Part shown: piece by piece, positions 1 to 11,600 of the stretch
Position numbering within the stretch: position 1 is the first letter of the stretch
Layout: each line of letters opens with the position of its first letter
Source: Pollenia angustigena
Taxonomy: Eukaryota; Arthropoda; Insecta; Diptera; Polleniidae
Length of the DNA: 64,000 bases
Direction: 5' to 3'
Assembly (NCBI GenBank): GCA_930367215.1
Contig: OV884059.1
Location: 61,847,393-61,911,392, forward strand
Notes under the pieces: generated by a model
Seen by the model: the letters and a program-made list of their open reading frames with translations, nothing else
Told to the model about the DNA's origin: nothing
Databases searched by the model: none
Program-made: the position numbers and the translations under genes

Positions 1-1358
1 TTTTGCGAATTTTCAGGAGTTTTCAGGAAATCCAAAAATTAAAAAAAAACTCAAAGTATGTTTTTTGTTTGAAGTAACTTACTATTTGCTTGGCTGAGCT
101 TCAACACGTCGGTGGCAAAGAAACTTGCTTTTTTAAATGAGGCTATCAGCTCAGAAGTGGCGCAACCCACAATTTAATTTGGTTTCAGTTTTGGTGAAAG
201 ATATGTTCTTTGCACTGTTCTTTAAAGTGCAATAGTCGAGTAAGCCAACTTTTTGTATCCAAAACAGAAACAAACTAGAAACATAGTTTTTGAACGGGCC
301 GTTACAACCAAGTACTATAGTGCAAGAGTAGTGTTAACTCCTCATTATCTCATAATAAGTAGTCTGGGGTTACACCACTTCTGTGCTGATAGCCTCAAAT
401 GTATTATACAATGTAACCGTGTAAAATTTTACAATGTTCCATCTCCCAAAGTGACCCTCGGAGGTTTGTAGTGTATTTCTGATCAGGCACAGCCAATACC
501 TAGGCTTCGGCCAAAATCCAAAATTAACAGATCACAGGAGATCTTCATTATCTCTTGCAACTGCGGCTGACCAGAGCTGGCATCGGACGGACTATGGGCT
601 GAGACCTCCGTTAATATGCTTCTTGTGGGAAATGTGTTCTATATTTAAGGATGATTGTCTTTGCGGAAGCCTTTCTTTCAGTTGGCTGCAAAATAAAGAT
701 ACTTTTTTGGCAACGAGATACTCAATGTTGCGGGAAGTGAGGAACTCACTTAGAGGGAAAGTTCGGTCTGTGGCGATTACCCTAGGTGCTATTGTTATTC
801 AACAGAAGCTACTGGCATTTTTTCCAAAAGAAGTGGACGTTAGTTAGCACCAGCTCTTAACACAGGGGCGAGTGTATAATTCGGCAAGATTACTCACAAA
901 TTTCTACCTGCTACGGTGCCTTTTACATACAAGGGCGGTTGGTAAACGCATTGTTTGTTATCCAAGTTAATAAGATTACCCATGTGATTAGGTCAACATG
1001 GCCAAAGTGCACCAAAAATTGATGCGTACACAAAAAGCAAACTGTGCATCGTTAAACTTGATAATATATTTTTGACTTTACAAAGTTTAATGATGTTTTG
1101 ATTCTTAGCCTATATAACAATTAATTGTATTCAACGAAATTCGTATATATCATTTTCACATTTTTTCTAATCCCAAGGTGGTTGAGAATATTTAACCCCT
1201 TTTATGAACTTGTTAGATCTTGTTAATCTGTTCTTATAAAAACTAAAGAAATTATTTCTCGTCTTTTGTCCAATAGTCCCATGTTTATCACCCTCAATTT
1301 AATTACATGTTTAATTGTTTTTATAACATACTTTGTTTTCGTTCTGTTATTCGAATAG
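1..1358. other. Non-coding stretch upstream of the first visible exon
   Basis: No recognisable domain, RNA gene or transposon end is seen. The short open frames here (for example 253-471 and 623-847) match nothing I know and have ordinary stop spacing for this base composition. A pyrimidine-rich tract and TAG acceptor at 1356-1358 end the stretch, so it is most simply intron of the gene that continues at 1359. Confidence 0.4.
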
Positions 1359-1756
1359 CAGTCTGACGACCAAAACAATACCACCTCTGCAGATGAGGCT
1401 GGTTCAACTTCAAATGGCACCATTAAACGTTCGGTACGTTTTGTCACTGAAGAAATTAGCAACGATGAAGTCGATGGCCAGCCATCAAACGTAGATGAAG
1501 ATAATCAAATTAACGAACTAATACCGATTAAAAAACATTCAACCCTCTTTAAAAATGCTTTGCGGCCGAATTCGGCTGTACAACAGCTGTTTCCTAGCAC
1601 GGCATCACATCAAACACTTACCTCAGAGGCATTGCGTGCTTTTGATGAGTCAAAAAGAGCTGGTTGTTTGGTGTCGACACTACCTGGCAGCGCTGGCGAT
1701 TCGGATACGCTTAGACGCAGCATGGAGAGAAATATTTTAAGACGTTCACTAATAAA
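1359..1756 (+). CDS. Host gene, first visible exon (internal)
   Basis: Starts after ...TTCGAATAG (acceptor) with codon CAG, reading QSDDQNNTTSADEAG. Ends ...CTA ATA AA before donor GTAAGT, leaving two bases of a split Lys codon. The frame is open throughout and closes with TAG just upstream of the acceptor. Confidence 0.8.
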
Positions 1757-4700
1757 GTAAGTATTCAAATAAAATTTTATTTTTAAATAATTGCAACTGT
1801 ATTTAATAGAAAAACAAGTCAATTTATATACAATTTCATTGGCGTTGAGTGTTATAATAATTAACCGTCTAGACAACGTTAATAACTTATTTAACTGCAA
1901 TGTTAAAACTTCATTATTATTATTTTGTAAATGAAAATGGATGAATTTTTTAATTTGTATGAGTTATTTTTAAATAAATTCTTAGTTCTGGTTACACGCT
2001 TTATTTAATTATATGTTTGTCTGAGTCCTTTTTCGGTCCAGCAGAATTTCAATTGAGTTTTATTGTATTATCGGATACATAAGATGATTTATCAGTTCCT
2101 TAAAATAGCAGTCCGAGAGGAGGAGTAAAAAAATTGTTAAAAACTCATTTTTTAATGAATTTGTGAAACTCGTTGGTAAACAAAGGATACATGGATTTCT
2201 AGCAGCACTTCCAACACCATAGAAAAACAAAGTCTGAAAACTCAAAGAGCAGGTTCTTTTATTGCAACTCGACAAGCGAGTGAAGGAAGGCTCCATTCGC
2301 TGCACCCATATTATTTACATTTCAAAGTTTTAAAAACTGCAACTCCGCACTGCCTTTAACATTATAAAAAGGTGGTTAAGTATAATCAGTCACAATTACA
2401 TCTGCTCCAATTTGAGTGTTCCGGTCTCATATTAAGGGCACCGGCAGACATTATTATTAGTAATTCGAATAGCTACAACTAAATATACATATGTATAGTA
2501 ATTAAACCAAACCAATGTTTTTTTAACTGCTCGTCCTTGTATTTGATTTTAAACCACTATTATTTTCCAGAAAAAAGGCCGTCAAATCCGATATATCATT
2601 AGAAGAGCGCATAAAACTGCTCACTTGTGGAATTGATGAAGACAACGATGAGTCGGCGCAGGAAAATGGTGATGATGATAACAGTAAAATTGAAGACAGC
2701 ACTGATCTCTCACATCGTGATAGTCCTGCTGGTGAGGAAAACCCACAGAAATTTAGTGCCAATGGAAACAATAGCGATAAGAGTTTTTCGCCTAACTCGT
2801 CCGTCTCAAGTTCGTCAAGTGGTTCATCGGCATACAAGAAAATAACTGAAATATTCAACCGTGAAAAGAAAAATCAGGAGAAAATTATGGAAATGGAAGA
2901 GAATCCTATTGTTATAATACCTCAGGTAAAATACCATTTTAATAAAATAGAACCATTTTATAACACAGCTTATATTTTTATTCTAGGAATGTCGTTGTCC
3001 TGCAGCTCCTGATTTGGGTATGGGTGTTCAAGTGCCCGTTGTGCATACACAGATTCATCGTACTCCTCCCCGGCAGACAGAACCGAAACGTCAATTCCTT
3101 TCTACCTTGGCACCTCTGACTGCATGCGTTGCTGGTAACAAAGACGACTTGTCGTCATACTATACCCTGGCCGCAGCTCATCACAACCAGGCGGCTCAAA
3201 ATGCTCATGCGGCTGAATATAATTTAGCTGCAATGATGGTTGGTGAGCAAAATTCTACGGGGCTGTCACAAAGTACGGGCGATGAAGTACGAAAAGTAGC
3301 TCCCGATGTTATTGCCGGCACACCCGGACAAGAGCAACAAGATGAGTTGGCCGCTTTTGCCCAGCAAGAAGCGAATCGCACCGATAAAATCAAGAAACGC
3401 TATGGCAACGAACAAGTAAATTCCAAAGAAAATAACAAAGAAATTAATTCAGATGATGACGAGGGCAATGACTACGGCTTTAATAAGCGTCCTTCTGTAA
3501 GAGGCATTAAACCGAAATTCAGTTCGACCAATGAGATTTTACAACAAATGCAAGACCAACTTTCCCAACAAATGCCCAGTGTAGCACATTCACAACCTTT
3601 ACCCCAACCAATGAAGAGCTACACCTTACCCAAACAATCTAGTGCAAGTGCCATGACCAAACAGTTGTCTCAACAGCAGCCATCACCTCAAAATGTACCC
3701 CACCCCATTGTGGCAAATTCACAGCAACAACTGCCGCAACAACAGCAAATGTGCAGTGCAGTAGCTCAACCCGCAGCCATGCAAATGCCAGCTAATGCAG
3801 CTATAGCACAGCAGCAGACTGAGCAGCGCACATGGAGCTTTTATAGTGAAACAGGAGCCGGTGGCGAGCAACAACGCCTTCCTGTGGAAAGTGCTGCTGC
3901 TGCCATGCAGCAGACATACTACCAAACTCTCCCGGCTGGTGCAATGTTCCGTCACACAATGATACACCAGCATCAGCAGCACGGTCCAGAAGAAGCTATG
4001 CTTTATGCTCAAAACTGTCAGGCAATGGCCACAACCATTGAACCCCAGCCACATTACGGTCACTATGCTCGAAGTCCTACCCGTCGACCCGAATCCCCAC
4101 CTCCACTACGTAACTATCACCAGACCATGGTACTTATACCCTACAATGCGGAAACTTACTCACAATTCGCCGCTACCAGCATGGATCCAAAAGTGGCTCA
4201 TATACAGCGTCAAAATATTTTGGAGTACCAACAGGTAGGCGAAATGACACAAGTAAGAACGAAATTTCAATTTTTCTAAATTAAATGTTTGTAATCGTAT
4301 TTGTATTTGTGGTGATTGGTTATAAAGTTAATTGTTCATACATACCGATGGTTTTCTTTCGCAACCTCGTGACTCAAAAACAACTAATTTTCAGGAGAGA
4401 CAACATACATACTTTTTTTTTTACCAAATATTTGAAACTTTTTGCTATATCTTTTATTATCCAAGAATTAGGAAAAATTCCGATGTACCGCCAAACAAAA
4501 AAATTGCAAAATTGTAAGGTGGTATCTACTGATTACTTTTCCGGTTAAAACAAAAAATCGATTTACGTGGTTGCGGAAGAAAACCATCGATACCTACATA
4601 CATACATAACAATATTATTGTCGCTTGTAAACAGATGCCGATTTGAAACTCCTTCCATTAATAGAGTTCGGTCGGTCAACTCTTTATTTTAATAATTCTC

Positions 4701-5182
4701 TAAACATTTTCTATGTTTAGGTAACTCAACAAACTATACGTGTTCCAATTGGTTATGCTTTACCGGGCATGCAACTGCATGTTGTAGCGGGTCGTGGACA
4801 TGCTGCACAGTATTCCACAGCAGCAGCTGCTCAAACGCACCATCATCAGCATCAACGTATCATGACACAACGTTACCAATTTGCTCAAGAGGCCAGTATG
4901 GCGGGCTTTAGTGAGCGGGGTGTGCCCGAAGGTGCAGCAGCTGTCTCTCATAGCGACTGCACAAATAGTGGCATGGTGTCTCCAACCACTGGCCAACAAA
5001 TTGCAATGCAACAGCAACAACAACAACAGCAGCAACAGCAATTACAACAAGGTGCTCAAATGGCCCAACAACAAGTGAATTGCCAACAACAACAGCAGCA
5101 ACAACAGCAACCCCAACCTCAAACACAAAATAACATGCAATCGGCAGCCCAGGGCTCCGTGTATTATGCCATGAATGTATGA
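1359..5182 (+). CDS. Unrecognised host gene, last four exons, poly-Q C-terminus
   Basis: I do not recognise this gene, so no function is given. Four exons join in one frame: 1359-1756, 2571-2925, 2987-4234 and 4721-5182, about 820 residues plus a TGA stop. The first visible exon is preceded by an in-frame TAG that is also the splice acceptor, so upstream exons lie outside the window. Visible regions in order: an acidic segment around RSVRFVTEEIS; a basic patch RRSMERNILRRSLIKKK followed by SLEERIKLLTCGIDED; a low-complexity Asp/Ser segment; a proline- and glutamine-rich middle; and a C-terminal exon with His and Gln runs ending VYYAMNV. No signal peptide, membrane segment or enzymatic motif is visible in this part. 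Intron borders are GT..AG with small introns (814, 61 and about 486 bp), as in flies. The coding sequence is intact, with no frameshift, which suggests a functional gene. It could encode a scaffold or regulatory protein, but that is only a guess from its composition. Confidence 0.85.
2571..2925 (+). CDS. Host gene, second visible exon
   Basis: Acceptor ...TATTTTCCAG precedes it. The first base completes the split Lys codon, giving ...LIKKKAVKSDISLEERI. It ends CCT CAG before donor GTAAAA, in phase 0 (...IVIIPQ). The C-terminal half is rich in Asp, Ser and Lys (YKKITEIFNREKKNQEKI), possibly a short helix. Confidence 0.82.
2987..4234 (+). CDS. Host gene, third visible exon (Pro/Gln-rich)
   Basis: Acceptor TTCTAG, then GAA TGT CGT TGT (ECRC). 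A 61-bp intron separates it from the previous exon. It encodes about 416 residues, Ala/His-rich early, then Gln/Pro-rich. Two donors are possible: CAG before GTAGGC (exon end 4234) or CAA before GTAAGA (exon end 4252). Both keep phase 0, so the choice would only add VGEMTQ. Confidence 0.83.
4341..4595. mobile_element. MITE in the last intron of the host gene
   Basis: Two imperfect inverted repeats of about 27 bp, containing CGATGGTTTTCTTTCGCAAC at the left and its complement (one change) at the right, bound about 255 bp with no coding content. The element lies wholly inside the intron 4235-4720. No clear TSD was read. Confidence 0.6.
4721..5182 (+). CDS. Host gene, terminal exon with poly-Q tracts
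   Basis: Acceptor TATGTTTAG, then GTAACTCAACAAACT (VTQQTIRVPIGYALPGMQLHV). It encodes 153 residues, including a His cluster (HHHQHQ) and two Gln runs of 9-11 residues coded by mixed CAA/CAG, then VYYAMNV and TGA. Mixed codons suggest an old, stable tract rather than a recent triplet expansion. Confidence 0.83.
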   Translation, partial: VTQQTIRVPIGYALPGMQLHVVAGRGHAAQYSTAAAAQTHHHQHQRIMTQRYQFAQEASMAGFSERGVPEGAAAVSHSDCTNSGMVSPTTGQQIAMQQQQQQQQQQQLQQGAQMAQQQVNCQQQQQQQQQPQPQTQNNMQSAAQGSVYYAMNV

Positions 5183-5651
5183 CCCACTGTTGATTAATCC
5201 ATGTCAACGGCGGTTATAGTCGAACGCCGCCAATGCAAACGTGTAGAGATGTCATCGACATCAGTACAACTGAGTACGCGGTAGAGTGAGATAAATTAAA
5301 AATTACAAAAAAAAAAAACCTTCCTCCTCATCCTTTTCCCATCTCTAGAAACCTGAATGAGAGCTGCCATTATGGAATTAAGTAATGTAAACAATAGTTA
5401 TGAAGTATTTTAAATTTAAATTGGCTAAAAGTTTGGTAAATATTTTTCATAAAACATAAAAAGTAGAAGTGCAATGAGTGAATGATTGAATCAAACCAAA
5501 ATTGAAAACTAGAAAACCAATCCAATTCAAACGAAATGGATTTTAGCAATAACATTTACAAAGAAAAAACAAACGCACAGTTCTTGGCATATTTCGGATT
5601 CAGTTAAATTTTATTAAATATTTTTTTTTTGTTTTGTTAAAATAACTAATA
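5183..5651 (+). other. Probable 3' UTR of the host gene
   Basis: Sequence immediately after the stop codon, A+T-rich, without a coding frame of note. No canonical AATAAA is seen before the MITE at 5652; the first is at about 5757, inside that MITE, so the true poly(A) site is uncertain. Confidence 0.4.
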
Positions 5652-5936
5652 ACAGCCATACCTAAACAAGAGCGGAACGCGTTTTCTAGCTGTCAAAAAT
5701 TCTCATGCCCATACAATTTGTATGAAGCATCCCTAAATAACGCGGCGTCAACGCTTAATAAATAATGACAATTTAGCTATTTTTTGTCAATCTAGCGGTT
5801 ATTTCTCTTCTTTTTATTTCTAGTATGTGGGTTTTATAAACAAGAAAGTTAACACTACTGTTTGTTGCACAGCGTTAGCGTAAAAGCTAAGCGGAAGAAA
5901 ACGTTCCGCCTTCCGCTCTTGTTTAGGTACGGCTGT
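5652..5936. mobile_element. MITE with 26-bp TIRs
   Basis: The left end at 5652-5677 (begins ACAGCCATACCTAAACAAGA) is repeated inverted at 5911-5936 with one mismatch. Weaker complementarity (AAATAACTAA) extends outside both ends, so the true boundary may be about 5640-5950. It is non-coding and carries an AATAAA that could serve the upstream gene. Confidence 0.75.
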
Positions 5937-7397
5937 ATATGTTAGTTATTTATGTTTGCTTGTGAGTTTTGGAACAAAAATATATTTTGCAATTGACTTC
6001 AAATTATAATTATTTCAAATGATGACAACGAACTGAAAAATTTTTTACTTTTTTTACTTAAAATCAGCAACTTCCATCACATTTCTTAATAAACAAAATT
6101 GTGAGAGACAATTGGATTTTGTGCACTGGTTCTTAGTGTGAACGGTTAAAATAGAATTTTTGAAAGGAAAAACGTAAACTAACCTCAACTTTAACTATTT
6201 TGGATAATTTAATATATTTAGTATAAAACCAGTGAGAATTGCACTATTATTTTACCTGGCCCTCATACAAATTCCATTCCGCATTCGAGATTTTGAAGAA
6301 AAAAAAAACACTGTACATACTAAATACGTTGAGTTTTATATTAAATTCAGTATAAACTATGTAGTAGTTTTATTTAAAAAGATATAAGCGGGCATGTTCT
6401 AACAATAGCAAAACGTTTTACATTGTGATTCTTATAGATGGGAAAAGGGTAAATACCCGGTGAAAACAAAAAAATTGGGTAAGAATTGGTAAATATCCTG
6501 AAGAAGGTAGAACCCCTTCTATAGTGATTCTGACTTACAATCGCATAAAAATATGCTCAAGGGAACTAGACTTTTTTAAAGAAACCATGACAGATCGCAA
6601 GCTAAACGCACGAATTTCAGAAAGCTATAAAATTAATCTGGCGTTTTGCGATTTCAAATCGTGCGATTGTCAGAAAATGGCCGAATGTTAAGGTCGGGTT
6701 ATCTTTGGTAATAGCTCTTATAATATACTCACATTCGAAAAATTTATTGTAAATTTTAGTATTGGAATAAAATATGGCGCAATTTTTTTTCTTTTCATTT
6801 ATAAATTTTGTGCCTCGTAATCCATACTTGACTGTAGCTCCCATATACAAATTCTTTATCCCCTTTTACTTCTAAAAAGGAATATTAGGATCGGAAGCTT
6901 TTTATCGAGTTATATTTGGATGAGTAATAGGCATTGATACCGCCACTGAACTAAAAAGTCACGGGCGTTTAGTCAAAGTTGTATAAAGCCATAATTATTC
7001 CATAGAGATTTAATAAATTTAATAAAATATCTTTTTTTGTGTTTGCTCTCACATATTTTTCTTACTGATAGAAAAAAATTTTGTTTTGTACGCATGAATT
7101 TTGAATTTTTCAATTAAAAAAAATTAAAGTTTTCAGTTCTTAACTATCGATATATGGTCTTACTCAAGGCGAATTCAACAAGGTAAACTCGTCGCTACAA
7201 CAATTACAACTCTAACAAAAATAACAGGCATTTTGTTAGTGTAACATATCCGAGTTGTCAAAATAGTTGTTTACAAAAAGTGTGAATAAAAAGTAAACAA
7301 TAAAATTTTTTATTGATTTTTTTATATTTAAAGTTGTGTGTTTATGAACCGATCTAAACAAAATTTAATGTATTCAGTGTTTTTGAAGATTTAATGT
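5937..7397. other. Intergenic, no feature recognised
   Basis: A+T-rich, with no ORF of interest. At 7165-7180 an AAGGCGAATT motif resembles the end of the MITE at 34335-34533, but no partner end was found nearby. Confidence 0.3.
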
Positions 7398-7594
7398 AAA
7401 GGCCCAAATACACTTGTCAAATGCTTGTCCAGCCGGCGAATTCATCGTGTACGTGTGCTTGACGTAATATTCGCCGTCATTTCTAAATTGTTTGATTTTC
7501 CATCCAGCATCGGCGGTGTGACACATACAAACACATTTTCACTAATACTACCACCATGCTTGATGAGTATTTTGATCAATGTATTTGGGCCTTT
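7398..7594. mobile_element. MITE, AAAGGCCCAAATACA ends
   Basis: The ends AAAGGCCCAAATACAC..TGTCAAA and their inverted counterpart (TTTGATCAATGTATTTGGGC, then CTTT) bound 197 bp. The GGCCC-type terminus resembles the element at 11327-11600. No exact TSD was read. Confidence 0.65.
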
Positions 7595-8803
7595 AAGGGT
7601 GCATTCTGCTATGCATTTATATTAGTTTTTTTAATCAAAGTGTGTATAAACTTTTAAGGCACGATGTTTCACATTGGGTTTTTTGACTCGCCTCCAACTA
7701 AACCAATTGTGTTGGAGTTCAATTCAGAAATGCTTAGGAGAAGTGGAAAGAATTTTACACCAATATTGTTCTTTTATTTTGAGTTTTTTCGAAAGTGAGA
7801 GTGTTTTGAACAGTCGGACATGGCTAAATAGACATTGAAATAGAAATTGCTCAAGGACCCAGCATATGCATTCAAATTAGAAGCAAATGTAGCTTACCAA
7901 CGCAGCTCCAACAAAAAAGGACATAGAGGAATAGAAAATTGCAAAATAAGAAGAACAAATTTCATGGTAAAATTCTACAAAACGCATAGTTTCAGAGTAA
8001 TGGACTTCTGAAGTTTTCATATGAATTTGCGATTTTCCACTACATTTGTAAACGTATGTGGCCATTATTAGTGTCTGAAAATGTAAAATAAATTGTAAAC
8101 TTTTAAACTCTTTACCTCCTAATACAGTTTTTACAAAATTTTTTATCAAAACGTCACGGAAGTGCACTAGGAATCAAAAATTTTATCAAATAAAGCCCAG
8201 CTTCGCTTAATAAACCTTCTCCACATAGCCGGCCTTCGGTTGGGCGCAAGGATTTTCTCATCTATGGTATACCGAACACCGACTTTGCAAAATAAAGGTT
8301 CTTCGCATAAGAATTGATATGCTTACTATAATATTTTCGCAAACTCATCGCCGCTTCTTTATGGATTAAGAATTTTTAAATAACGCTTTTAAATTATACC
8401 AATATTAGCTATATACGAAGACTTAAGAGATCTATGACTCGGAAACTAAGCGTTTCCGAGAATTGTGCCATTTTATTTTTTCTTGCTATTTTTTCATTTT
8501 CTATTCCCCTTTGTTTTTTTTACTTGGAACTGCGTTGGTTATCTAGAATTAAGTCACAATTAATTTTTTTATCATACAATTTTACAAATTAACACAATCA
8601 CAATTTAATTTCATATTTAAAAATATTGAGGGCAAAGTACTCAATACCGCAGTCAAATTAAATCTGTCAAAAATAACTGGCTGTTTCAAACTATTATTTA
8701 GTCTTGAAGAAATATCTATCATAAGTCTACCACCCTGTATATTGAAGTAAAGGTGTGTATATTTTAGCAATTATTGAAATGTTATTTAATAAATAAGCAA
8801 GTA
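7595..8803. other. Intergenic, no feature recognised
   Basis: It contains one open frame on the - strand at 7877-8167 (hydrophobic C-terminal half) that I could not assign, and no clear TIR pair. The left pogo-like TIR begins at the end of this stretch. Confidence 0.3.
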
Positions 8804-9182
8804 CAGTAGACGCTCGCTTATATGAACTAATTCAGACAGGGCCTGTTCACTAAATGGAAAAGTTCACATAATCGAGACAATATAAAATGAGTATTTCAAA
8901 TCATTTTTAATACTTGATAATACGTAACCTATATTAAGCTTTTGTTTTAAATTGGGTTGTTAATAATAAATTTACATGAAAGTAGTCGGTTATATTTTTT
9001 TGCATTAACGGATTTCTGTAATGCCTTGTCCCTGCATTTTCGCAATGCCAAATATCATTATCAGATATATTATTTTCACTCCAAGCAATAACTTTACAAA
9101 CACCAACCATCTTATAAATTTTCCTTTGCATTCGTAAATACACATTTACTAGCTTATTTCGGGGAAGAACAGATTTCTAATA

Positions 9183-9648
9183 AAGGGTGTTTTTTGTAGA
9201 GTGACATAAGTTTAAATCATAATAAAACAAGGAAATATATTTTTAATATCAATGAAACGGGCTTTATTTGAAAAAACATTTATGAAATTTAAATGACTCC
9301 GCCAGCCCATAAAGCTTTGGTGTGCAGTAATTTTTGTGGATGTAATCCAAATGCGAGAATTCTGCTTATTTACGTACCCATTCAACCAGAAATGGGCTTC
9401 ATCGGAAAATAAAATTTTGAATGGAAATTCCAAATCAATATCAATTTGTGTTTCAGCCAATTCGCCAAATTATTTTGATTGAAAATTTCAACAATTTGCG
9501 CGTTGCTCGATTCATAATAAGTCATAAGTCTATTCATAATGAAATTTAAAAGCAAACTAAACAAAAAGCAACTATCAGCTGTTAAATGGGTGCTTAAATA
9601 AAGGAGTGATGCCAACTCAAAGTTGTGATACTCTAAAAAAGCACCCTT
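9183..9648 (-). mobile_element. Deleted mariner-like element nested in the pogo-like element
   Basis: The ends AAGGGTGTTTTTTGTAGAGT and AAGGGTGCTTTTTTAGAGT (opposite strands) are flanked by TA on each side. The interior carries a piece of mariner transposase on the - strand. At about 466 bp it is far shorter than an intact mariner (about 1.3 kb), so it is an internally deleted copy. Confidence 0.75.
9212..9460 (-). pseudogene. mariner transposase fragment (second catalytic Asp region)
   Basis: The frame reads FPFKILFSDEAHFWLNGYVN followed by KQNSRIW, the hallmark segment around the second catalytic Asp of insect mariner/Tc1-type DDE transposases. The helix-turn-helix N-terminus, the first Asp and the third acidic residue are missing, and the sequence after HQSFMGWRSH departs from the family. 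It cannot encode an active enzyme. Confidence 0.8.
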
Positions 9649-9804
9649 TAGAACAAATAGTTACAAAAAAATTAACGGTTGCTAGTTGTTCACATAAAAC
9701 AGATAGGTTGTGTTCACTCTTTAGAACCTCATGTGTAAAAATTTTGTTGTTCACTATTCTGGATGTTCATATAACTGGGTACTCATATAACCGAGCGTAT
9801 ACTG

Positions 9805-11091
9805 TAATTTCAAAACGTGTATGTTTTGTTCAGACTTTTTATAGTCCAAATAAGTAATTTTATGTATGTATAAGCCAAACATTGGGTTATGTATATGGGC
9901 AAATCCCAGAAACAGTCCACCAACCAAAAATTTTTCAAATGAATTTTTTTTTAACGGAATATAAGACTAGATGTTTAATTTCATTTTTATATTAAAAAAA
10001 TATGTATTTCAATGATCATCAATGCAATAATTTTTACCAAATCCTACCCCACTGCTGATTTTTTAATAAAATACGTGAATTTAGCATTATTTTAGGTGAT
10101 TTTTGTGCTTAAAATAGCACTTAGAGCAGACTTATCAAAATATAAATTTCGTTAAAATAAAAGTTGATATTCATTAGTTAACAAATTAGTTTAAGAAATG
10201 CAATTCATAAAAATATAGTTTGCTTTGTTAAAATAAATAAAATATAATAATAAAATATTACTGGAAAAACTGTAGCGTGCGTTACGTAGCGTGCGTCACA
10301 AAGGGTTCACGGCTTTTGTCAAAAAATCACAAAATTTTTTGGCTGCAAATAAGTGCGTTTAGAATTCTTTTATACTCATCTTTCATTTAGGAATCAGATT
10401 TTGTATACCTTATCATGCAAAATTCGCTAAAAATTAGGAAAACACACTTCAACCTTTGAAGTTACTTCCACTTTTTGTAGCGTGCGTCACAAAACTTTGT
10501 GATCAATTATTTCGCAACAAATACTTGCTAAGAAATTATGATATATGCCATTCGTAAGTACATATTAAAGTCACTAAATACTATATATAAGTTAAAGCTT
10601 TTTATTTTGAAAGACCAAAAAATGTGTATATTTCAATCAGAAAACGCGTGCGAATGTAGCGTTCGACACGCAGGATTTGCCCATATGTAGTCTAATTTTC
10701 CTATTAGTCCAAAAACAGCGTGCGTTTAAAGCAGTGGACTATAAGCGAATTATACTGTTCCTTTACCAATATTGTCAATAACAAGTTTTCCGGAATCAAA
10801 GTAGGGAAGTCATTGTATAAATAATTTCTCAAAATTTAAAATTGGTCTTAATTGGTTTATGGCTTTACATTGTCGGTACCCAGTAAATAATTTGAAGGTT
10901 TTATATGCGCTGGCGATTCCATTCTACTTAAGGCTAGATAACACTATTATACTTTGTATTAATACATGTCAAAAATCAAGTAATATGACGAAGTGTGATA
11001 GTGTGAATGCAATGTGTCACGAATATGACAAGTATTATGAAAAAAGTTTGACATCCCATAAGACTTCATCGTTTTTTGAAAACTTTCTAAA
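9805..11091. other. Intergenic with a scattered GTAGCGTGCGTCAC motif and a lone pogo-type end
   Basis: GTAGCGTGCGTCAC occurs at 10286-10299 and 10477-10490, with degenerate forms at about 10272, 10660 and 10715. The - strand of 10739-10757 reads CAGTATAATTCGCTTATAG, like the end of the Drosophila pogo element, but no partner end was found. No gene is seen. Confidence 0.45.
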
Positions 11092-11233
11092 GTGCCGGTT
11101 CACACACGTCAAGCTTTACTAGTCAAGTCTTGAGTTTTTAGGAGAGACGGGAAAAGAAACGGCATTATCTTTTCCCTTCTCTCCTAAAAGCTTAAGACTT
11201 GACGAGTCAAACTTGACGTGTGTGAACCGGCAC
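11092..11233. mobile_element. Foldback MITE, GTGCCGGTTCACACACGTCA ends
   Basis: This 142-bp sequence is almost a pure hairpin: the left arm begins GTGCCGGTTCACACACGTCA and the right arm ends with its complement. The arms also share TCCCGTCTCTCC-like sequence near the loop. It is related to the element at 61745-62002. Confidence 0.8.
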
Positions 11234-11326
11234 AAACAATAATACTTTTCACTGGATCAGGGTTGCATTTTCTTTCATGTTTGAGTGTTTATACTTTGTG
11301 TGATGGTGTGAGCACAAACTGTCATG

Positions 11327-11600
11327 TTAAAGGCCCAACCACAAAGTGCTTATGTTGGCTTAAGCGGGTGAGCGAATACAAGTAAATTATATGCGGCAAA
11401 CCATATTGAACTTAAGGAAACTTTTTGCTAAGTTTAATGAAACTGTCATTTGCTTAAGCAAGGTGCGAATCTAATCGCACATTCCGTACGGATTCAAATG
11501 TTTTTTTATTTTGTTTTTGTTATCTTAAATACATTTGAGAGACTTTTTGTTAATTTTTGACAGTAGGTTAAGCAAGACTATGCTATGGTTGAGCCTTAAA
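11327..11600. mobile_element. MITE, TTAAAGGCCCAACCA ends
   Basis: The left end TTAAAGGCCCAACCACAAAG pairs with the inverted right end (TTTAAGGCTCAACCATAGCA on the - strand). About 274 bp, non-coding. The GGCCC terminus links it to the MITE at 7398-7594. Confidence 0.65.

Larger units (their letters stand above)
8804..9804. mobile_element. pogo-like (Tc1/mariner superfamily) non-autonomous element
   Basis: The left end CAGTAGACGCTCGCTTATAT matches, inverted, the right end (reads CAGTATACGCTCGGTTATAT on the - strand). TA dinucleotides flank both ends, as expected for Tc1/mariner/pogo insertions. Little of its own coding sequence remains, and it contains a second element at 9183-9648. Confidence 0.7.

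Noticed and set aside
1..1358. Possible transposon or exon in the first 1.3 kb
   Set aside because: No inverted or direct terminal repeats, no conserved domain and no splice-bounded frame could be supported.
2523..5207. Long open frames on the opposite strand or other frames of the host gene exons
   Set aside because: Shadows of the CAG/GAT-rich coding strand; the + strand frames join by consensus splice sites.
7877..8167. Open frame of 96 codons on the - strand with a hydrophobic C-terminal part and possible short intron (receptor-like appearance)
   Set aside because: The tempting splice pair (donor near 8116, acceptor near 8076) does not keep the reading frame, and no family motif is visible.
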